Counted from the stretch's first letter, positions 32,071 through 40,889 are shown. The stretch: DNA of 64,000 nt from Hymenobacter daecheongensis DSM 21074 (GCF_900141805.1 NZ_FQYN01000004.1:124001-188000), one strand, 5' to 3'. The notes: generated by a model from the sequence alone, not told the origin. Numbers and translations are program-made.

Positions 32071-33141
32071 ATGCGCCCTGAAAGCTTCGACTTCCTCCAG
32101 AAGTACCTCAACAACCCCTCCCCGACCGGCTTCGAGAAAGAGGGCCAGAAACTGTGGCTCGACTACCTGAAGCCGTATATCGACGAGTATTTTGTGGATA
32201 CGTATGGCACGGTGGTGGGCGTTATCAACCCGGAGGCCAAGTACAAAGTGGTCATTGAGGCTCACGCCGACGAAATCAGCTACTTCGTTAATTATATCAC
32301 GAAGGAAGGCTACCTGTACCTGCGCCGCAACGGCGGCTCCGATGCACTGGTGGCCCCGTCCAAGCGGGTGAATATCCACACCGCGAAGGGCGTGGTGAAG
32401 GCCGTGTTCGGCTGGCCTGCCATTCACGTTCGGAAAGTGGAGCTGGATAAAGCACCCACCATCGAAACGATTTATCTGGACTGTGGTGCGGCCTCGAAGG
32501 AGGAAGTGGAGGAAATGGGCATTCACGTCGGCTCCGTCGTCACGTTTGAGGACGAGTTTATGGTGCTCAACGACAAGTTTTACGTGGGCCGGGCGCTGGA
32601 CAACCGTATCGGCGGCTTCATGATTGCCGAAGTGGCCCGGATGCTGAAGGAAAACGATAAGAAGCTGCCTTTTGGGCTCTACATCGTGAATGCGGTGCAG
32701 GAAGAAATCGGGCTGCGCGGGGCCGAGATGATTGCCCACCGCATAAACCCCGACGTGGCCATCATCACCGACGTGACGCACGACAGCCAGTCGCCGATGT
32801 ATGAGAAAAAAACGGCCGGCGACATTGCCTGCGGCAAAGGCCCCGTGATTACCTACGGCCCGGCCGTGCAAAACAACCTGCGCGACCTGATCATCGAAAC
32901 GGCAGAGCTATCGGCCATTCCGTTTCAGCGCGCCGCCGCCACCCGCGCCACCGGCACCGATACCGACGCCTTCGCTTATTCCGGTTCCGGCGTGGCCGCG
33001 GCGCTCATTTCCTTGCCACTGAAATACATGCACACCACCGTTGAAACCGTGCACCGGGACGACGTAGAGAACGTGACCAAGCTGATCTACGAAGCCTTGC
33101 TGCGCATTGAGGACGGCCACGATTTCCGGTATTTTAAGTAA
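32071..33141 (+). CDS. M42 family metallopeptidase (glutamyl/deblocking aminopeptidase type)
   Basis: 356 residues. Metal-binding motifs appear in order: E-A-H-A-D-E (H65), R-A-L-D-N-R-I-G-G, V-Q-E-E-I-G-L-R-G with the catalytic glutamate pair, I-T-D-V-T-H-D and a late K-Y-M-H-T-T-V-E. These are the M42 co-catalytic zinc/cobalt ligands. The family forms large tetrahedral cytoplasmic aminopeptidases that degrade short peptides; some members act as cellulase-like enzymes, which seems unlikely here. A palindromic repeat follows 10 bases after the stop. Confidence 0.9.
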   Translation: MRPESFDFLQKYLNNPSPTGFEKEGQKLWLDYLKPYIDEYFVDTYGTVVGVINPEAKYKVVIEAHADEISYFVNYITKEGYLYLRRNGGSDALVAPSKRVNIHTAKGVVKAVFGWPAIHVRKVELDKAPTIETIYLDCGAASKEEVEEMGIHVGSVVTFEDEFMVLNDKFYVGRALDNRIGGFMIAEVARMLKENDKKLPFGLYIVNAVQEEIGLRGAEMIAHRINPDVAIITDVTHDSQSPMYEKKTAGDIACGKGPVITYGPAVQNNLRDLIIETAELSAIPFQRAAATRATGTDTDAFAYSGSGVAAALISLPLKYMHTTVETVHRDDVENVTKLIYEALLRIEDGHDFRYFK

Positions 33142-33151
33142 CCAAAGTCAA

Positions 33152-33255
33152 CTGTCATCCTGAGCAAAGCGAAGGACCTTGTCAGGGTTGAACGTCTATC
33201 GTACTAACGACGCGCTCAACCCTGACAAGGTCCTTCGCTTTGCTCAGGATGACAG
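33152..33255. repeat. Palindromic intergenic repeat, family A
   Basis: Arms at 33152-33191 and 33216-33255 are perfect reverse complements (40 of 40). The outer bases CTGTCATCCTGAGC and the block GCGAAGGACCTT are shared with 18499-18600, while the bases between them differ but stay paired. It fills the gap between the M42 gene and the next start. Confidence 0.9.
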
Positions 33256-33270
33256 CTATAAAAAAATCGC

Positions 33271-34071
33271 ATGAACCTCCCTCCCGTTTTCCCGCCCCTC
33301 ACCGTCACCGACCAGATGGGGCGGCGCGTGGCGGTGCCGTATCCGCCGCGGCGCATTGTGTCGCTGGTGCCTTCCCAGACGGAGCTACTGTTTGATCTGG
33401 GCCTGGGGGAGCGGGTGGTGGGCGTCACCAAATTTTGCATCCATCCGGCACAGGCGCGGGAAAAAGCAGTTGTTATTGGGGGCACGAAAAATTTTCTTTT
33501 CGACAAGATCGACGAGCTGAAGCCCGATTTGATTCTGGGCAACAAGGAGGAAAACTACCAGGATGGAATCGAGCAGTTGGCGGCGAAGTATCCGGTCTGG
33601 ATGAGCGACATTGCCACGCTGGATGACGCCCTGCGCATGATCCGGCAGGTGGGCATGGTGGTGGGTGAGCCCGAGAAGGCCCGCCAGTTGGCGGCCAGCA
33701 TCGACGCCTCCTTCGCGAAGCTGCCATCGATTTTGCCGCTCCGCTCAGCCGCTTATTTCATCTGGCACAAGCCCTACATGGTCGCCGCTAGCGGTACTTT
33801 TATCGATGATTTATTACGCCGGGCGGGTTTTGCCAATGCCTTTGCTAACCAAACGCGCTACCCTGAAATCACGGCGGAGCAGCTCGCCGCCGCCGCGCCC
33901 GAAGTCATTTTGCTGTCGTCGGAGCCGTACCCATTTGCCGAAAAGCACGTGGCCGAATTTCAAGCTCTTTGCCCCCAGGCCCGCATTCAGATTGTGGATG
34001 GGGAGCTATTTAGCTGGTACGGTAGCCGACTGCAGCATTCGGCGGCTTACTTCCGCACGCTGCAGCCGTAG
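33271..34071 (+). CDS. Helical-backbone metal receptor (BtuF/FepB-like) without an export signal
   Basis: 266 residues. The core R-R-I-V-S-L-V-P-S-Q-T-E-L-L-F-D-L-G-L, K-P-D-L-I-L-G-N-K-E-E-N and the backbone-helix organisation match the periplasmic-binding fold of vitamin B12 and siderophore ABC systems. No signal peptide or lipobox precedes the domain, and no permease or ATPase gene is nearby. It may be cytoplasmic, or the true start may have been lost beside the palindrome ending 15 bases upstream. Related stand-alone proteins occur in Bacteroidota, with unknown ligands. Its stop is 3 bases from the convergent aroA stop. Confidence 0.75.
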   Translation: MNLPPVFPPLTVTDQMGRRVAVPYPPRRIVSLVPSQTELLFDLGLGERVVGVTKFCIHPAQAREKAVVIGGTKNFLFDKIDELKPDLILGNKEENYQDGIEQLAAKYPVWMSDIATLDDALRMIRQVGMVVGEPEKARQLAASIDASFAKLPSILPLRSAAYFIWHKPYMVAASGTFIDDLLRRAGFANAFANQTRYPEITAEQLAAAAPEVILLSSEPYPFAEKHVAEFQALCPQARIQIVDGELFSWYGSRLQHSAAYFRTLQP

Positions 34072-34074
34072 CTT

Positions 34075-35373
34075 CTACTGATTTTCGATGGCGAAGCCGG
34101 CTCGCTCCAATTCCTTCCAAAACCGCGGGTACGACTTGCGCACCACTTCCGGGGCCTGCACTGTGAGCGGGCCGCGCAGCGCCAGCGGCGCGAAGGCCAT
34201 GGCCATGCGGTGGTCGTGGTAGGTTTCGACGGTCTGGCCGCTCACCTGAAAATCGGCGGACCGCACCACAAACCGCTCCTCCCCTTCCTCCGTCATGCTG
34301 CCGCCGAACTTAGCCAACTCGGTTTGCAGGGCCAGAATCCGGTCGGTTTCCTTGATGCGCAGGCTTTCCAGCCCCGTCATGACAACGGGTACGCCGAGGG
34401 CGGCGGCTACTACGGCCACGGTTTGGGCCAGGTCGGGGCAGTCGGAGAAATCCTGCTCTACGGCTGCGGCAGGCAGTTTTTGGGTGAGCTGCACGCCATC
34501 GGGGAAGAATTCGGTGGCGACGCCCAGCTGGTCCATGATGCCCACAATGGCCTGGTCGCCCTGCCAGGACTGCTCGCGCAGGCCGGGCAGAATGATAGTG
34601 GAGCCCGCCGGCCCCAGCGCCACCATGGCATACCAGTAGCTCGCCGCCGACCAATCCGACTCAATCGTATAATCGGCGGGCTGATAGGCACCGGGGCGCA
34701 CTTCCAGCACCGTGCCCAGGTCGCGGCAGGTGGCCCCGAAGTGCTGCATCAGGCTCTGTGTCATCCGAATGTAGGGGCGCGAACCCACTTTACCGGTCAG
34801 CCACAGGCGCAGGCCGGCGGGCAGCACCGGCCCGATCATCAGCAAAGCGGAGATATACTGGCTGCTGATGTCGCCGCGCACGGTCAGCTCGTCGGGCTCA
34901 TCGGAGCTGAGGGCCGGAGCCCAGCCGTTCAGCTTCAGCGGCGGGTAGCCTTCTTCACCCACGTACTCAATGCTGGCCCCCAACTGGCGCAATGCATCCA
35001 CCAAAACGCCAATGGGCCGCTGGTACATGCGGGCCGTCCCGACTAGCTGCGCCGGCCGGCCCATCACGGCCAGGTAGGCCGTCAGAAACCGCATCACAGT
35101 GCCGGCATCTTCGGCATCAAACACTGCAGCCTGCTGGTCAGCCAATAAGCGTTGCATTAGCTGGGTGTCGTTAGCATCCGACAGGTTTTCCAACTCGCCG
35201 CCCCCGGCCAACGCCTGAATGATGAGGGCGCGGTTGCTTTCACTTTTGGAAGCGGGCAGCTGGGCAATGCCCCGAAGCGGCCCACCGGGCCAGCGTACTA
35301 GCAGAGAAGCGGAGGAAGCGTTGATAAGCGGAAGGGTTAAGCGTGAATACTGGGGGCAACAAGAGCCTGTCAT
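34075..35373 (-). CDS. aroA: 3-phosphoshikimate 1-carboxyvinyltransferase (EPSP synthase)
   Basis: 432 residues. The substrate-binding motif L-P-A-S-K-S-E-S-N-R-A-L-I-I and a late Y-H-D-H-R-M-A-M-A-F-A are EPSP synthase signatures. It joins shikimate-3-phosphate and phosphoenolpyruvate, the sixth step to chorismate. The only upstream ATG lies inside the arm of a palindromic repeat, and the first ~25 residues are not conserved, so the true start may be a non-ATG codon nearer the conserved core (L-V-R-W-P). It is on the same strand as aroB, across the repeat. Confidence 0.9.
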   Translation of the reverse strand: MTGSCCPQYSRLTLPLINASSASLLVRWPGGPLRGIAQLPASKSESNRALIIQALAGGGELENLSDANDTQLMQRLLADQQAAVFDAEDAGTVMRFLTAYLAVMGRPAQLVGTARMYQRPIGVLVDALRQLGASIEYVGEEGYPPLKLNGWAPALSSDEPDELTVRGDISSQYISALLMIGPVLPAGLRLWLTGKVGSRPYIRMTQSLMQHFGATCRDLGTVLEVRPGAYQPADYTIESDWSAASYWYAMVALGPAGSTIILPGLREQSWQGDQAIVGIMDQLGVATEFFPDGVQLTQKLPAAAVEQDFSDCPDLAQTVAVVAAALGVPVVMTGLESLRIKETDRILALQTELAKFGGSMTEEGEERFVVRSADFQVSGQTVETYHDHRMAMAFAPLALRGPLTVQAPEVVRKSYPRFWKELERAGFAIENQ

Positions 35374-35533
35374 TGCGAGGACGGAGGACGAAGCAATCCG
35401 TCTTGATAAACGCAGAAAGCCTTGTTAACCTGTAAAGCCCTGATGTAGTCCTTGTGCCGGGGTTTTCTACTGAAAAAGGGCTGTGTACATTTCAGAGGAC
35501 GGATTGCTTCGTCCTGCGTCCTCGCAATGACAG
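35367..35533. repeat. Palindromic intergenic repeat, family B
   Basis: Arms at 35367-35402 and 35498-35533 pair with one mismatch over 36 bp, around a 95-base loop. The outer bases CTGTCATTGCGAGGAC differ from family A. It lies between aroA and aroB and contains the apparent aroA start codon. Confidence 0.85.
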
Positions 35534-35550
35534 TTGGTATTACCCTCTGA

Positions 35551-36594
35551 CTAAAGCCGGTGATAGTAGCGCAGCGAATCAGCCAGTTCGGCCAAGGTCA
35601 CGGGCTGGTCATAGATGGCGTGGCCGATGCCTTCAAGCAGCGTGCAGTTGATGGTGGTGCCGCTGTTCTTTTTATCCTGCAACGCCAGTTCGGCAATGCC
35701 GTCGGTTTCGAGGGTTACGAACTGAATTTTGTCGTAAATCGAAAACAGGAATGTTTCGATGCGGTCCAGCTCCAAGTCAGAAAGCAGGCCGCGCTGGCGT
35801 GAAATCCAGCTTTCGCACACCATACCGGCCGCTATGGCCTCGCCATGCAGCACTTCGCGGCCGGGCTGCAGCAACAAGTAGCTTTCCAGGGCATGGCCCA
35901 CGGTGTGGCCGAAGTTGAGCACTTTGCGCAGTCCGCTTTCCAAGGGGTCGGCGGCCACAATTCGCTGCTTGGTTGCTACCGATTCGCGGATGACCGGCGT
36001 CCAGTCCTCCACGAACAGCCCCTGGTGGCGCTGGGTTTCGAAGGCGGCGGCATCGGCAATCAGCCAGTGCTTCACGATTTCGGCGTAGCCGGATTTGAGC
36101 TGGCGCGCGTCAAGCGTGGTCAGAAACTGCGGCTCAATGAATACGCCGGCCGGTTCCTGAAACACGCCCAGCTGATTCTTAAAGCCCATAAAATCGACGC
36201 CGGTTTTGCCGCCCACGCTGGCATCGACTTGCGCCAGCAGCGTGGTGGGCACCTGCACGAAGCGCAGCCCGCGCTTGTACACGGCCGCGCTGAAGCCGCC
36301 CAGATCCGTAACTACGCCCCCGCCTAGGTTCACAACCACCGCAAACCGGTCGGCCCGCTTCTCGGTGAGGTGGCACCAGATGGTGTCGCAGGTCGCCAGG
36401 GTTTTGTATTCCTCACCGGCCGGAATTTCGACCAGCCCGTGCGCTTCAGGCAAATAGGGTTTCAGCAATGGGTAGCACAGCCGGGCGGTGTTGGCATCGG
36501 CCACCACCAGCACGTAGCTCACGGCGGGCTGCCGCAGCAGCTCGGCCAGCGCCGGCAGGCTTGGCGGCCCAATAAACAGGTTGGAATCAGACAT
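35551..36594 (-). CDS. aroB: 3-dehydroquinate synthase
   Basis: 347 residues. G-G-G-V-V-T-D-L-G-G-F-S-A-A-V-Y-K-R-G is the NAD-binding loop, and G-K-T-G-V-D, K-H-W-L-I-A-D and N-F-G-H-T-V-G-H-A-L-E-S supply the active-site and zinc ligands. It converts DAHP to 3-dehydroquinate, the second step of the shikimate pathway, in the cytoplasm. It lies 37 bases after the DAHP synthase-chorismate mutase gene on the same strand, so the two are probably one operon, with aroA downstream of the repeat. Confidence 0.95.
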   Translation of the reverse strand: MSDSNLFIGPPSLPALAELLRQPAVSYVLVVADANTARLCYPLLKPYLPEAHGLVEIPAGEEYKTLATCDTIWCHLTEKRADRFAVVVNLGGGVVTDLGGFSAAVYKRGLRFVQVPTTLLAQVDASVGGKTGVDFMGFKNQLGVFQEPAGVFIEPQFLTTLDARQLKSGYAEIVKHWLIADAAAFETQRHQGLFVEDWTPVIRESVATKQRIVAADPLESGLRKVLNFGHTVGHALESYLLLQPGREVLHGEAIAAGMVCESWISRQRGLLSDLELDRIETFLFSIYDKIQFVTLETDGIAELALQDKKNSGTTINCTLLEGIGHAIYDQPVTLAELADSLRYYHRL

Positions 36595-36631
36595 ACGCGA
36601 AGGTAAGGCTTGCGGGGAAGTAGCGCCGGGC

Positions 36632-37729
36632 TTACGCCGGCCGCTGCATTATCTCGGTTTGCTTGCGGATGCTTTCCAAGTGAATCAGCTTATACAGTTC
36701 GGCCACGAATTTCTCATTCACGCGCAACTGGCCGGCCCATTGCTGCCGCGAGGCGAAAATCTCGTTCCAGCGGTCCAGCTGCAATATTTTCACGTCGTTG
36801 GCCTTCTTATAGCCGGCCAGCTCCTCCACCAGGGCCATGCGGCGGGCCAGGGCTTCCAGAATTTCGCGGTCGGCCACGTCCATTTTCTGGCGCAGCTCTT
36901 CAGCTTTGTTCAGGTAGTCGGCATCGTCGGAGGAGCGGCGGCGATACTTCAGCTCGCTCAGAATCTCACCCAGGCGCGGCGGGGTCACTTGCTGCTCAGC
37001 GTCGCTGAGGGCGTGGTCGGGGTCGGGGTGGGTTTCGATCATCAGGCCATCGTAGTCCAGATCGAGGGCTTTCTGGGCGATGGGCAGCAGCAGGTCGCGG
37101 CGGCCGCCGATATGGCTGGGGTCGCAGATGAGCGGAATGTGCGGAAAGCGGGTTTTCAACTCAATGGCCAGCTGCCAGGTGGGCGCATTGCGGTAGCGCG
37201 AGGGCGCAAACGTGCTGAAACCCCGGTGAATAGCGGCCAGATCGTGAATGCCGGCCCGCTCCATTCGTTCCAGCGCGCCAGCCCATAGCGCCACGTCGGG
37301 ATTCACGGGGTTTTTCACCATCACCGGCACGCCGGTCCCGGCCAGCGCATCGGCCAAATCCTGCACCGCGAAGGGGTTTACGGTGGTGCGGGCCCCAATC
37401 CAGAGGACGTCCACGCCGTGAGCCAGCGCCTCTTCTACGTGGCGCGGTGTGGCCACTTCCACCGCCACCGGCAGGCCCACTTCGGTGCGCACCCGCTGCA
37501 GCCATTTCAGCCCCACCGCGCCCACGCCCTCGAAGGAGCCGGGCCGGGTGCGCGGCTTCCAAATGCCGGCCCGGAACAGGTCAATTTTCCCCAGCGCCTT
37601 CACCCCGGCGGCAGTGGCCAGCAGCTGCTCTTCGGTTTCGGCGCTGCAGGGCCCGGCAATAAGCAGCGGCTGGCCTTTGACGGCCAGTAGGCGGGTGAAA
37701 AACGTATCGATAGCCAACGGAATTTCCAT
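36632..37729 (-). CDS. Bifunctional DAHP synthase - chorismate mutase
   Basis: 365 residues from the ATG at 37729; the open frame runs on upstream to 38128 over the divergent proline dehydrogenase gene and is not coding there. Residues about 20-265 form a KDO8P-type DAHP synthase: I-A-G-P-C-S, K-P-R-T-R-P, I-G-A-R-T-T, and C-D-P-S-H-I-G-G. A chorismate mutase AroQ domain follows (about 275-360, with the helix L-N-K-A-E-E-L-R-Q-K-M-D-V-A-D). It makes DAHP from PEP and erythrose-4-phosphate and prephenate from chorismate. This mutase-fused type is usually feedback-controlled by prephenate or chorismate. Confidence 0.9.
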   Translation of the reverse strand: MEIPLAIDTFFTRLLAVKGQPLLIAGPCSAETEEQLLATAAGVKALGKIDLFRAGIWKPRTRPGSFEGVGAVGLKWLQRVRTEVGLPVAVEVATPRHVEEALAHGVDVLWIGARTTVNPFAVQDLADALAGTGVPVMVKNPVNPDVALWAGALERMERAGIHDLAAIHRGFSTFAPSRYRNAPTWQLAIELKTRFPHIPLICDPSHIGGRRDLLLPIAQKALDLDYDGLMIETHPDPDHALSDAEQQVTPPRLGEILSELKYRRRSSDDADYLNKAEELRQKMDVADREILEALARRMALVEELAGYKKANDVKILQLDRWNEIFASRQQWAGQLRVNEKFVAELYKLIHLESIRKQTEIMQRPA

Positions 37730-37898
37730 GTGGGAAGTAGAAGAAACAGAGGAAGGAAGAGAGCTTGGCCAAACGCCCGCACAACAGGCAAGCCAGGCAG
37801 CGCAAGAAAGCCGGCCGGCAGAGTAACTACGCCGGTCAAAACGATGTTTAACCTTTATCTTCGCCCACCCAAACAGCCGCCCAAAGCTACCCACCCGC

Positions 37899-39089
37899 AT
37901 GGCATTAACCCAAGCTCGACCCATTTCCTTCAACGACACGGCCGTAGCCTTCGCCTCCAAATCGGATGCGGAGCTGCGCCAGATGTACGCCTTGTTCGCC
38001 GCCATGAACAACAATGGCTTGGTAAAGATGGGCGGCGGCCTGATGAAGACGGCTCTGAAATGGAAGCTGCCGGTCAAGTTCCTGATTAAGAAAACCATCT
38101 TCGAGCAGTTCTGCGGCGGTGAAACCATTCAGGAATGCCTACCCGTCATTGAGGAGCTGGGCCGCTACCAGATCGGCACTATTCTCGACTATTCGGTGGA
38201 AGGCGAAGGCAGCGAGCAAAGCTTCGACCACACCCGCGACGAGATTCTGGCCACCATCGATATGGCCCACCGCTCCACGCACATCCCCTTTTCCGTGTTT
38301 AAAGTGACTGGCGTAGCCGACAGCGCCCTGCTGGAAAAAGTGCAGGCCGGCAAGCCCCTCAGCGCCGCCGAGCAGGTCAGCTACGACCGCGCCCGCGCCC
38401 GCGTGGAAGCTATTTGCGCCCGCGCCCACCAGTATGGCGTGCGCGTATTTGTAGATGCGGAGGAAAGCTGGTTTCAGGAAACCATCGACACCCTGGCCTA
38501 CGAGATGATGGCCAAGTATAATAAGGAAGCGGCCATCGTCTGGAACACCTACCAGCTCTACCGCCACGACCGTCTCGATGCCATCAAGCAGGCCTACGAT
38601 GATGCCGTGAAAGGCCAGTATTTCCTCGGCGGCAAGCTGGTGCGCGGCGCGTATATGGAGAAGGAAGCCCGCACCGCCACCCAGCGCGGCTACCAAAACC
38701 CCATCAACCCCAGCAAGCAGGCCACCGACGACCTCTATAACGAGTCTCTGCGCTATTGCGTGGCCCACGCCGACCGCATCAGCATCTGCGCCGGCACCCA
38801 CAACGAGGATAGTTCCCTGCTGCTTACCGAGTTGATGCAGGAGTTTCACCTGCGCCCCGGCGACCCGCGCATCTGGTTTGCCCAGCTCTACGGCATGAGT
38901 GACAACCTGAGCTACAACCTCGCCAACGCGGGCTACAACACGGCCAAATACGTGCCCTACGGCCCTGTAGAGGCCGTGATGCCCTACCTGTTGCGCCGCG
39001 CCGATGAGAACACCGCCATTGCCGGCCAGAGCAGCCGCGAATTCCTGCTCATCCAAAAAGAAATGGCTCGCCGAAAGGCTCAGAAATAG
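37899..39089 (+). CDS. Proline dehydrogenase (monofunctional)
   Basis: 396 residues. The FAD-binding (beta/alpha)8 barrel is marked by V-F-V-D-A-E-E-S-W, the strand with K-L-V-R-G-A-Y-M-E-K-E, and the C-terminal Y-V-P-Y-G-P-V-E and Y-L-L-R-R-A-x-E-N motifs, which bind the substrate. It oxidises proline to pyrroline-5-carboxylate, passing electrons to quinone. It lacks the P5C dehydrogenase half of PutA, which must be encoded elsewhere. It is divergent from the DAHP synthase gene with a 169-base gap. Confidence 0.93.
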   Translation: MALTQARPISFNDTAVAFASKSDAELRQMYALFAAMNNNGLVKMGGGLMKTALKWKLPVKFLIKKTIFEQFCGGETIQECLPVIEELGRYQIGTILDYSVEGEGSEQSFDHTRDEILATIDMAHRSTHIPFSVFKVTGVADSALLEKVQAGKPLSAAEQVSYDRARARVEAICARAHQYGVRVFVDAEESWFQETIDTLAYEMMAKYNKEAAIVWNTYQLYRHDRLDAIKQAYDDAVKGQYFLGGKLVRGAYMEKEARTATQRGYQNPINPSKQATDDLYNESLRYCVAHADRISICAGTHNEDSSLLLTELMQEFHLRPGDPRIWFAQLYGMSDNLSYNLANAGYNTAKYVPYGPVEAVMPYLLRRADENTAIAGQSSREFLLIQKEMARRKAQK

Positions 39090-39125
39090 CGTTTTACAGC
39101 CCCGGCATAATTTTGGCTAGCTGCG

Positions 39126-39171
39126 GCCCGCTGCTTCGGAACCTCCATCCGGGGCAGTGGGCTTTTTTTTT
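39126..39171 (+). terminator. Intrinsic terminator after proline dehydrogenase
   Basis: GCCCGCTGC pairs with GCAGTGGGC (one G-T pair) and is followed by nine T. Confidence 0.75.
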
Positions 39172-39208
39172 GCTAATTTCCGCCTCCATTTCCCACGCCG
39201 CCTGCTCA

Positions 39209-39589
39209 ATGAACGGACGAGTCCGCAACCATCTTATCCGCTTTGCCCGCCATCAGGTGGGCACTACCAGCTACCTGAATCTGGTGCAGGAAGCCGAACT
39301 AGGCCTCAATCTGGAAATCTCCCACGAAAAATCCCGCCTCAATGAATTGCTGGCGGAGCTGTCGGAAAGCGAGTACTGGGCCGGCCGGCCTATTTTGAGC
39401 TGCTTGGTGAAAGTAGAAGGCTCGAAAGGCCAGGGCGACAACTTCTACAAAATGTGCGAGCGGCTCGGCCTGGGCGAATGGCGCACGCTCAAGCAAGATC
39501 CCGAGTTTCTCAAAACGCTACGGCGCGAGTGTCGGGCGTTCTGGCAGGATGAGCAGAATTATCAGCAATTCGCTCAGCGTTCTGAATGA
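39209..39589 (+). CDS. Small uncharacterised cytoplasmic protein
   Basis: 126 residues from the ATG at 39209. An in-frame ATG at 39113 lies upstream of the preceding terminator and is rejected. The protein is helical and charged, with no signal peptide or membrane segment. Visible blocks are F-A-R-H-Q-V-G-T-T-S-Y-L-N-L-V-Q-E-A, S-R-L-N-E-L-L-A-E-L-S-E and W-R-T-L-K-Q-D-P-E-F. I do not recognise a family. It may share a transcript with nothing else. Confidence 0.6.
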   Translation: MNGRVRNHLIRFARHQVGTTSYLNLVQEAELGLNLEISHEKSRLNELLAELSESEYWAGRPILSCLVKVEGSKGQGDNFYKMCERLGLGEWRTLKQDPEFLKTLRRECRAFWQDEQNYQQFAQRSE

Positions 39590-39770
39590 GTAGGTTGGCA
39601 TAATTCAAGGGAAATAGGCAGGATTAAAATTTGGTTGGTCCGGGGATTTTTTGTAACCCCATTCGGAAGGACACGTTAAGGACCTCGAAGCTGAAGCACT
39701 CTGGTTTAGACCGGCTCCTGCTTCGCTTCTTACCCTCAACTTCTCTTTCCCCACTCAACCAATTCCTCCT

Positions 39771-40583
39771 ATGAACACCAACGATCCGAACAACCCGCAG
39801 AACACCGGTACTGGCGCAGGCTCTAACTACGGCACTTCCAACACCGGTACTGGTATGGGCAACAGCTCTAGCTCCAGCAACCAGGGCACTAGCTACAATG
39901 CTGGTACGGGCGTAAACAAAGACGGCGACGACTTCAGCGCTACTGCTAAAGGAGCTGCTGTAGCTGGCACCGCTGGTGCAGTAGTAGGCCGCGGCATTGA
40001 TGCCGTGCAGAATGCTGCCGACGAAGCTGCTCACGCTGTAACGGGTGAGCCCTACCGCAATGCTTCCGGTTCGGGCATGCTGACCAGTTCGTTCCGTGAC
40101 CGTCAGAGCGCTGAGCGCGCTTACCAGTCGCTCTCTTCGCGTGGCTATGGCAAAGACGACGTAAACCTGCTCATGTCGGACGAGACGCGCAAAACGCATT
40201 TCGGCGACAACACGCCTGATACCGACCTGGGCGACAAAGCTATGGAAGGTGCCGGCGTAGGCTCGGCCATTGGTGGCACGGCTGGTGCTATCATCGGTGC
40301 CATTGCTGCCATCGGTACTTCGGTAGCTCTGCCCGGCCTGGGCCTGATTATCGCTGGCCCTATCGCAGCCGCTCTGGCTGGCGCTGGTGCCGGTGGCCTC
40401 ACGGGTGGCCTGGTAGGCGCTCTGGTAGGCTCGGGCATCCCCGAGGAGCATGCTGCTGAGTACGAAAACGACATCAAAAACGGTGGCATCGTGATGGGCG
40501 TGAAGCCCCGCAACGCCGAAGACGCTAAGTACTTCGAAGATGAGTTCCGCGCCAGCAATGGTGACCGGGTTCGTCGCTACTAG
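39771..40583 (+). CDS. Glycine-zipper, general-stress-type protein
   Basis: 270 residues. The N-terminal ~50 residues are a disordered N/G/S/T-rich segment. A small domain (about 95-140) starts S-S-F-R-D-R-Q-S-A-E-R-A-Y-Q-S-L and resembles the heat-stress (YflT-like) domain. A long glycine-zipper hydrophobic hairpin follows (about 158-222), then a second half-domain with A-E-Y-E-N-D-I-K-N-G-G-I. Such proteins associate with membranes during stress. Codon third positions favour T and A (GCT, GGT, GTA) much more than neighbouring genes, suggesting very high expression. It has its own terminator. Confidence 0.7.
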   Translation: MNTNDPNNPQNTGTGAGSNYGTSNTGTGMGNSSSSSNQGTSYNAGTGVNKDGDDFSATAKGAAVAGTAGAVVGRGIDAVQNAADEAAHAVTGEPYRNASGSGMLTSSFRDRQSAERAYQSLSSRGYGKDDVNLLMSDETRKTHFGDNTPDTDLGDKAMEGAGVGSAIGGTAGAIIGAIAAIGTSVALPGLGLIIAGPIAAALAGAGAGGLTGGLVGALVGSGIPEEHAAEYENDIKNGGIVMGVKPRNAEDAKYFEDEFRASNGDRVRRY

Positions 40584-40609
40584 TCGATTTAAGCTTTAAG
40601 TAGCTTCCC

Positions 40610-40643
40610 AAAAAGGCCTTCTCTTCATTGAGGAGGCCTTTTT
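40610..40643. terminator. Intrinsic terminator
   Basis: AAAAAGGCCTTCTC pairs with GAGGAGGCCTTTTT, allowing one bulge, 27 bases after the glycine-zipper gene. Confidence 0.85.
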
Positions 40644-40881
40644 ATTTTTCGGTTCTATAGTTTCCCGCAGCTGTTTCGAGCCGGATGCGGTTGAGCGTTG
40701 GCGCTGGCAGAGGCGCTTAGGAAACTAAGCGGCTGGCCGGCGCTTTGCACGTGCAACCTTCGCGGGTTTGTTTGCGCCTTATAGCAACAGAAATATTCGG
40801 CGGGGACTTATTTTAGGTCGCTGTATGTTTCTGAAAAAACCGTCTTGCAGGCAGATGCGTAGCCTGAGTGCGGCTTTTGCT

Positions 40882-40889
40882 TACATTTG
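40882..40889 (+). promoter_or_regulatory. -7 promoter element of prc
   Basis: TACATTTG is a perfect TAnnTTTG match, 26 bases before the chosen ATG at 40916. It lies downstream of the in-frame ATG at 40868, which excludes that start. Confidence 0.5.

Noticed and set aside
35403..35497. Small RNA gene in the loop of the family B repeat
   Set aside because: No promoter or terminator within the loop and no recognisable RNA family.
37730..38128. Upstream extension of the DAHP synthase-chorismate mutase frame
   Set aside because: The extension overlaps the divergent proline dehydrogenase gene and its promoter region. The ATG at 37729 begins the conserved protein.
39113..39208. Longer version of the small protein at 39209, with a signal-peptide-like start
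   Set aside because: The extra residues are translated from a transcription terminator and its T tract.
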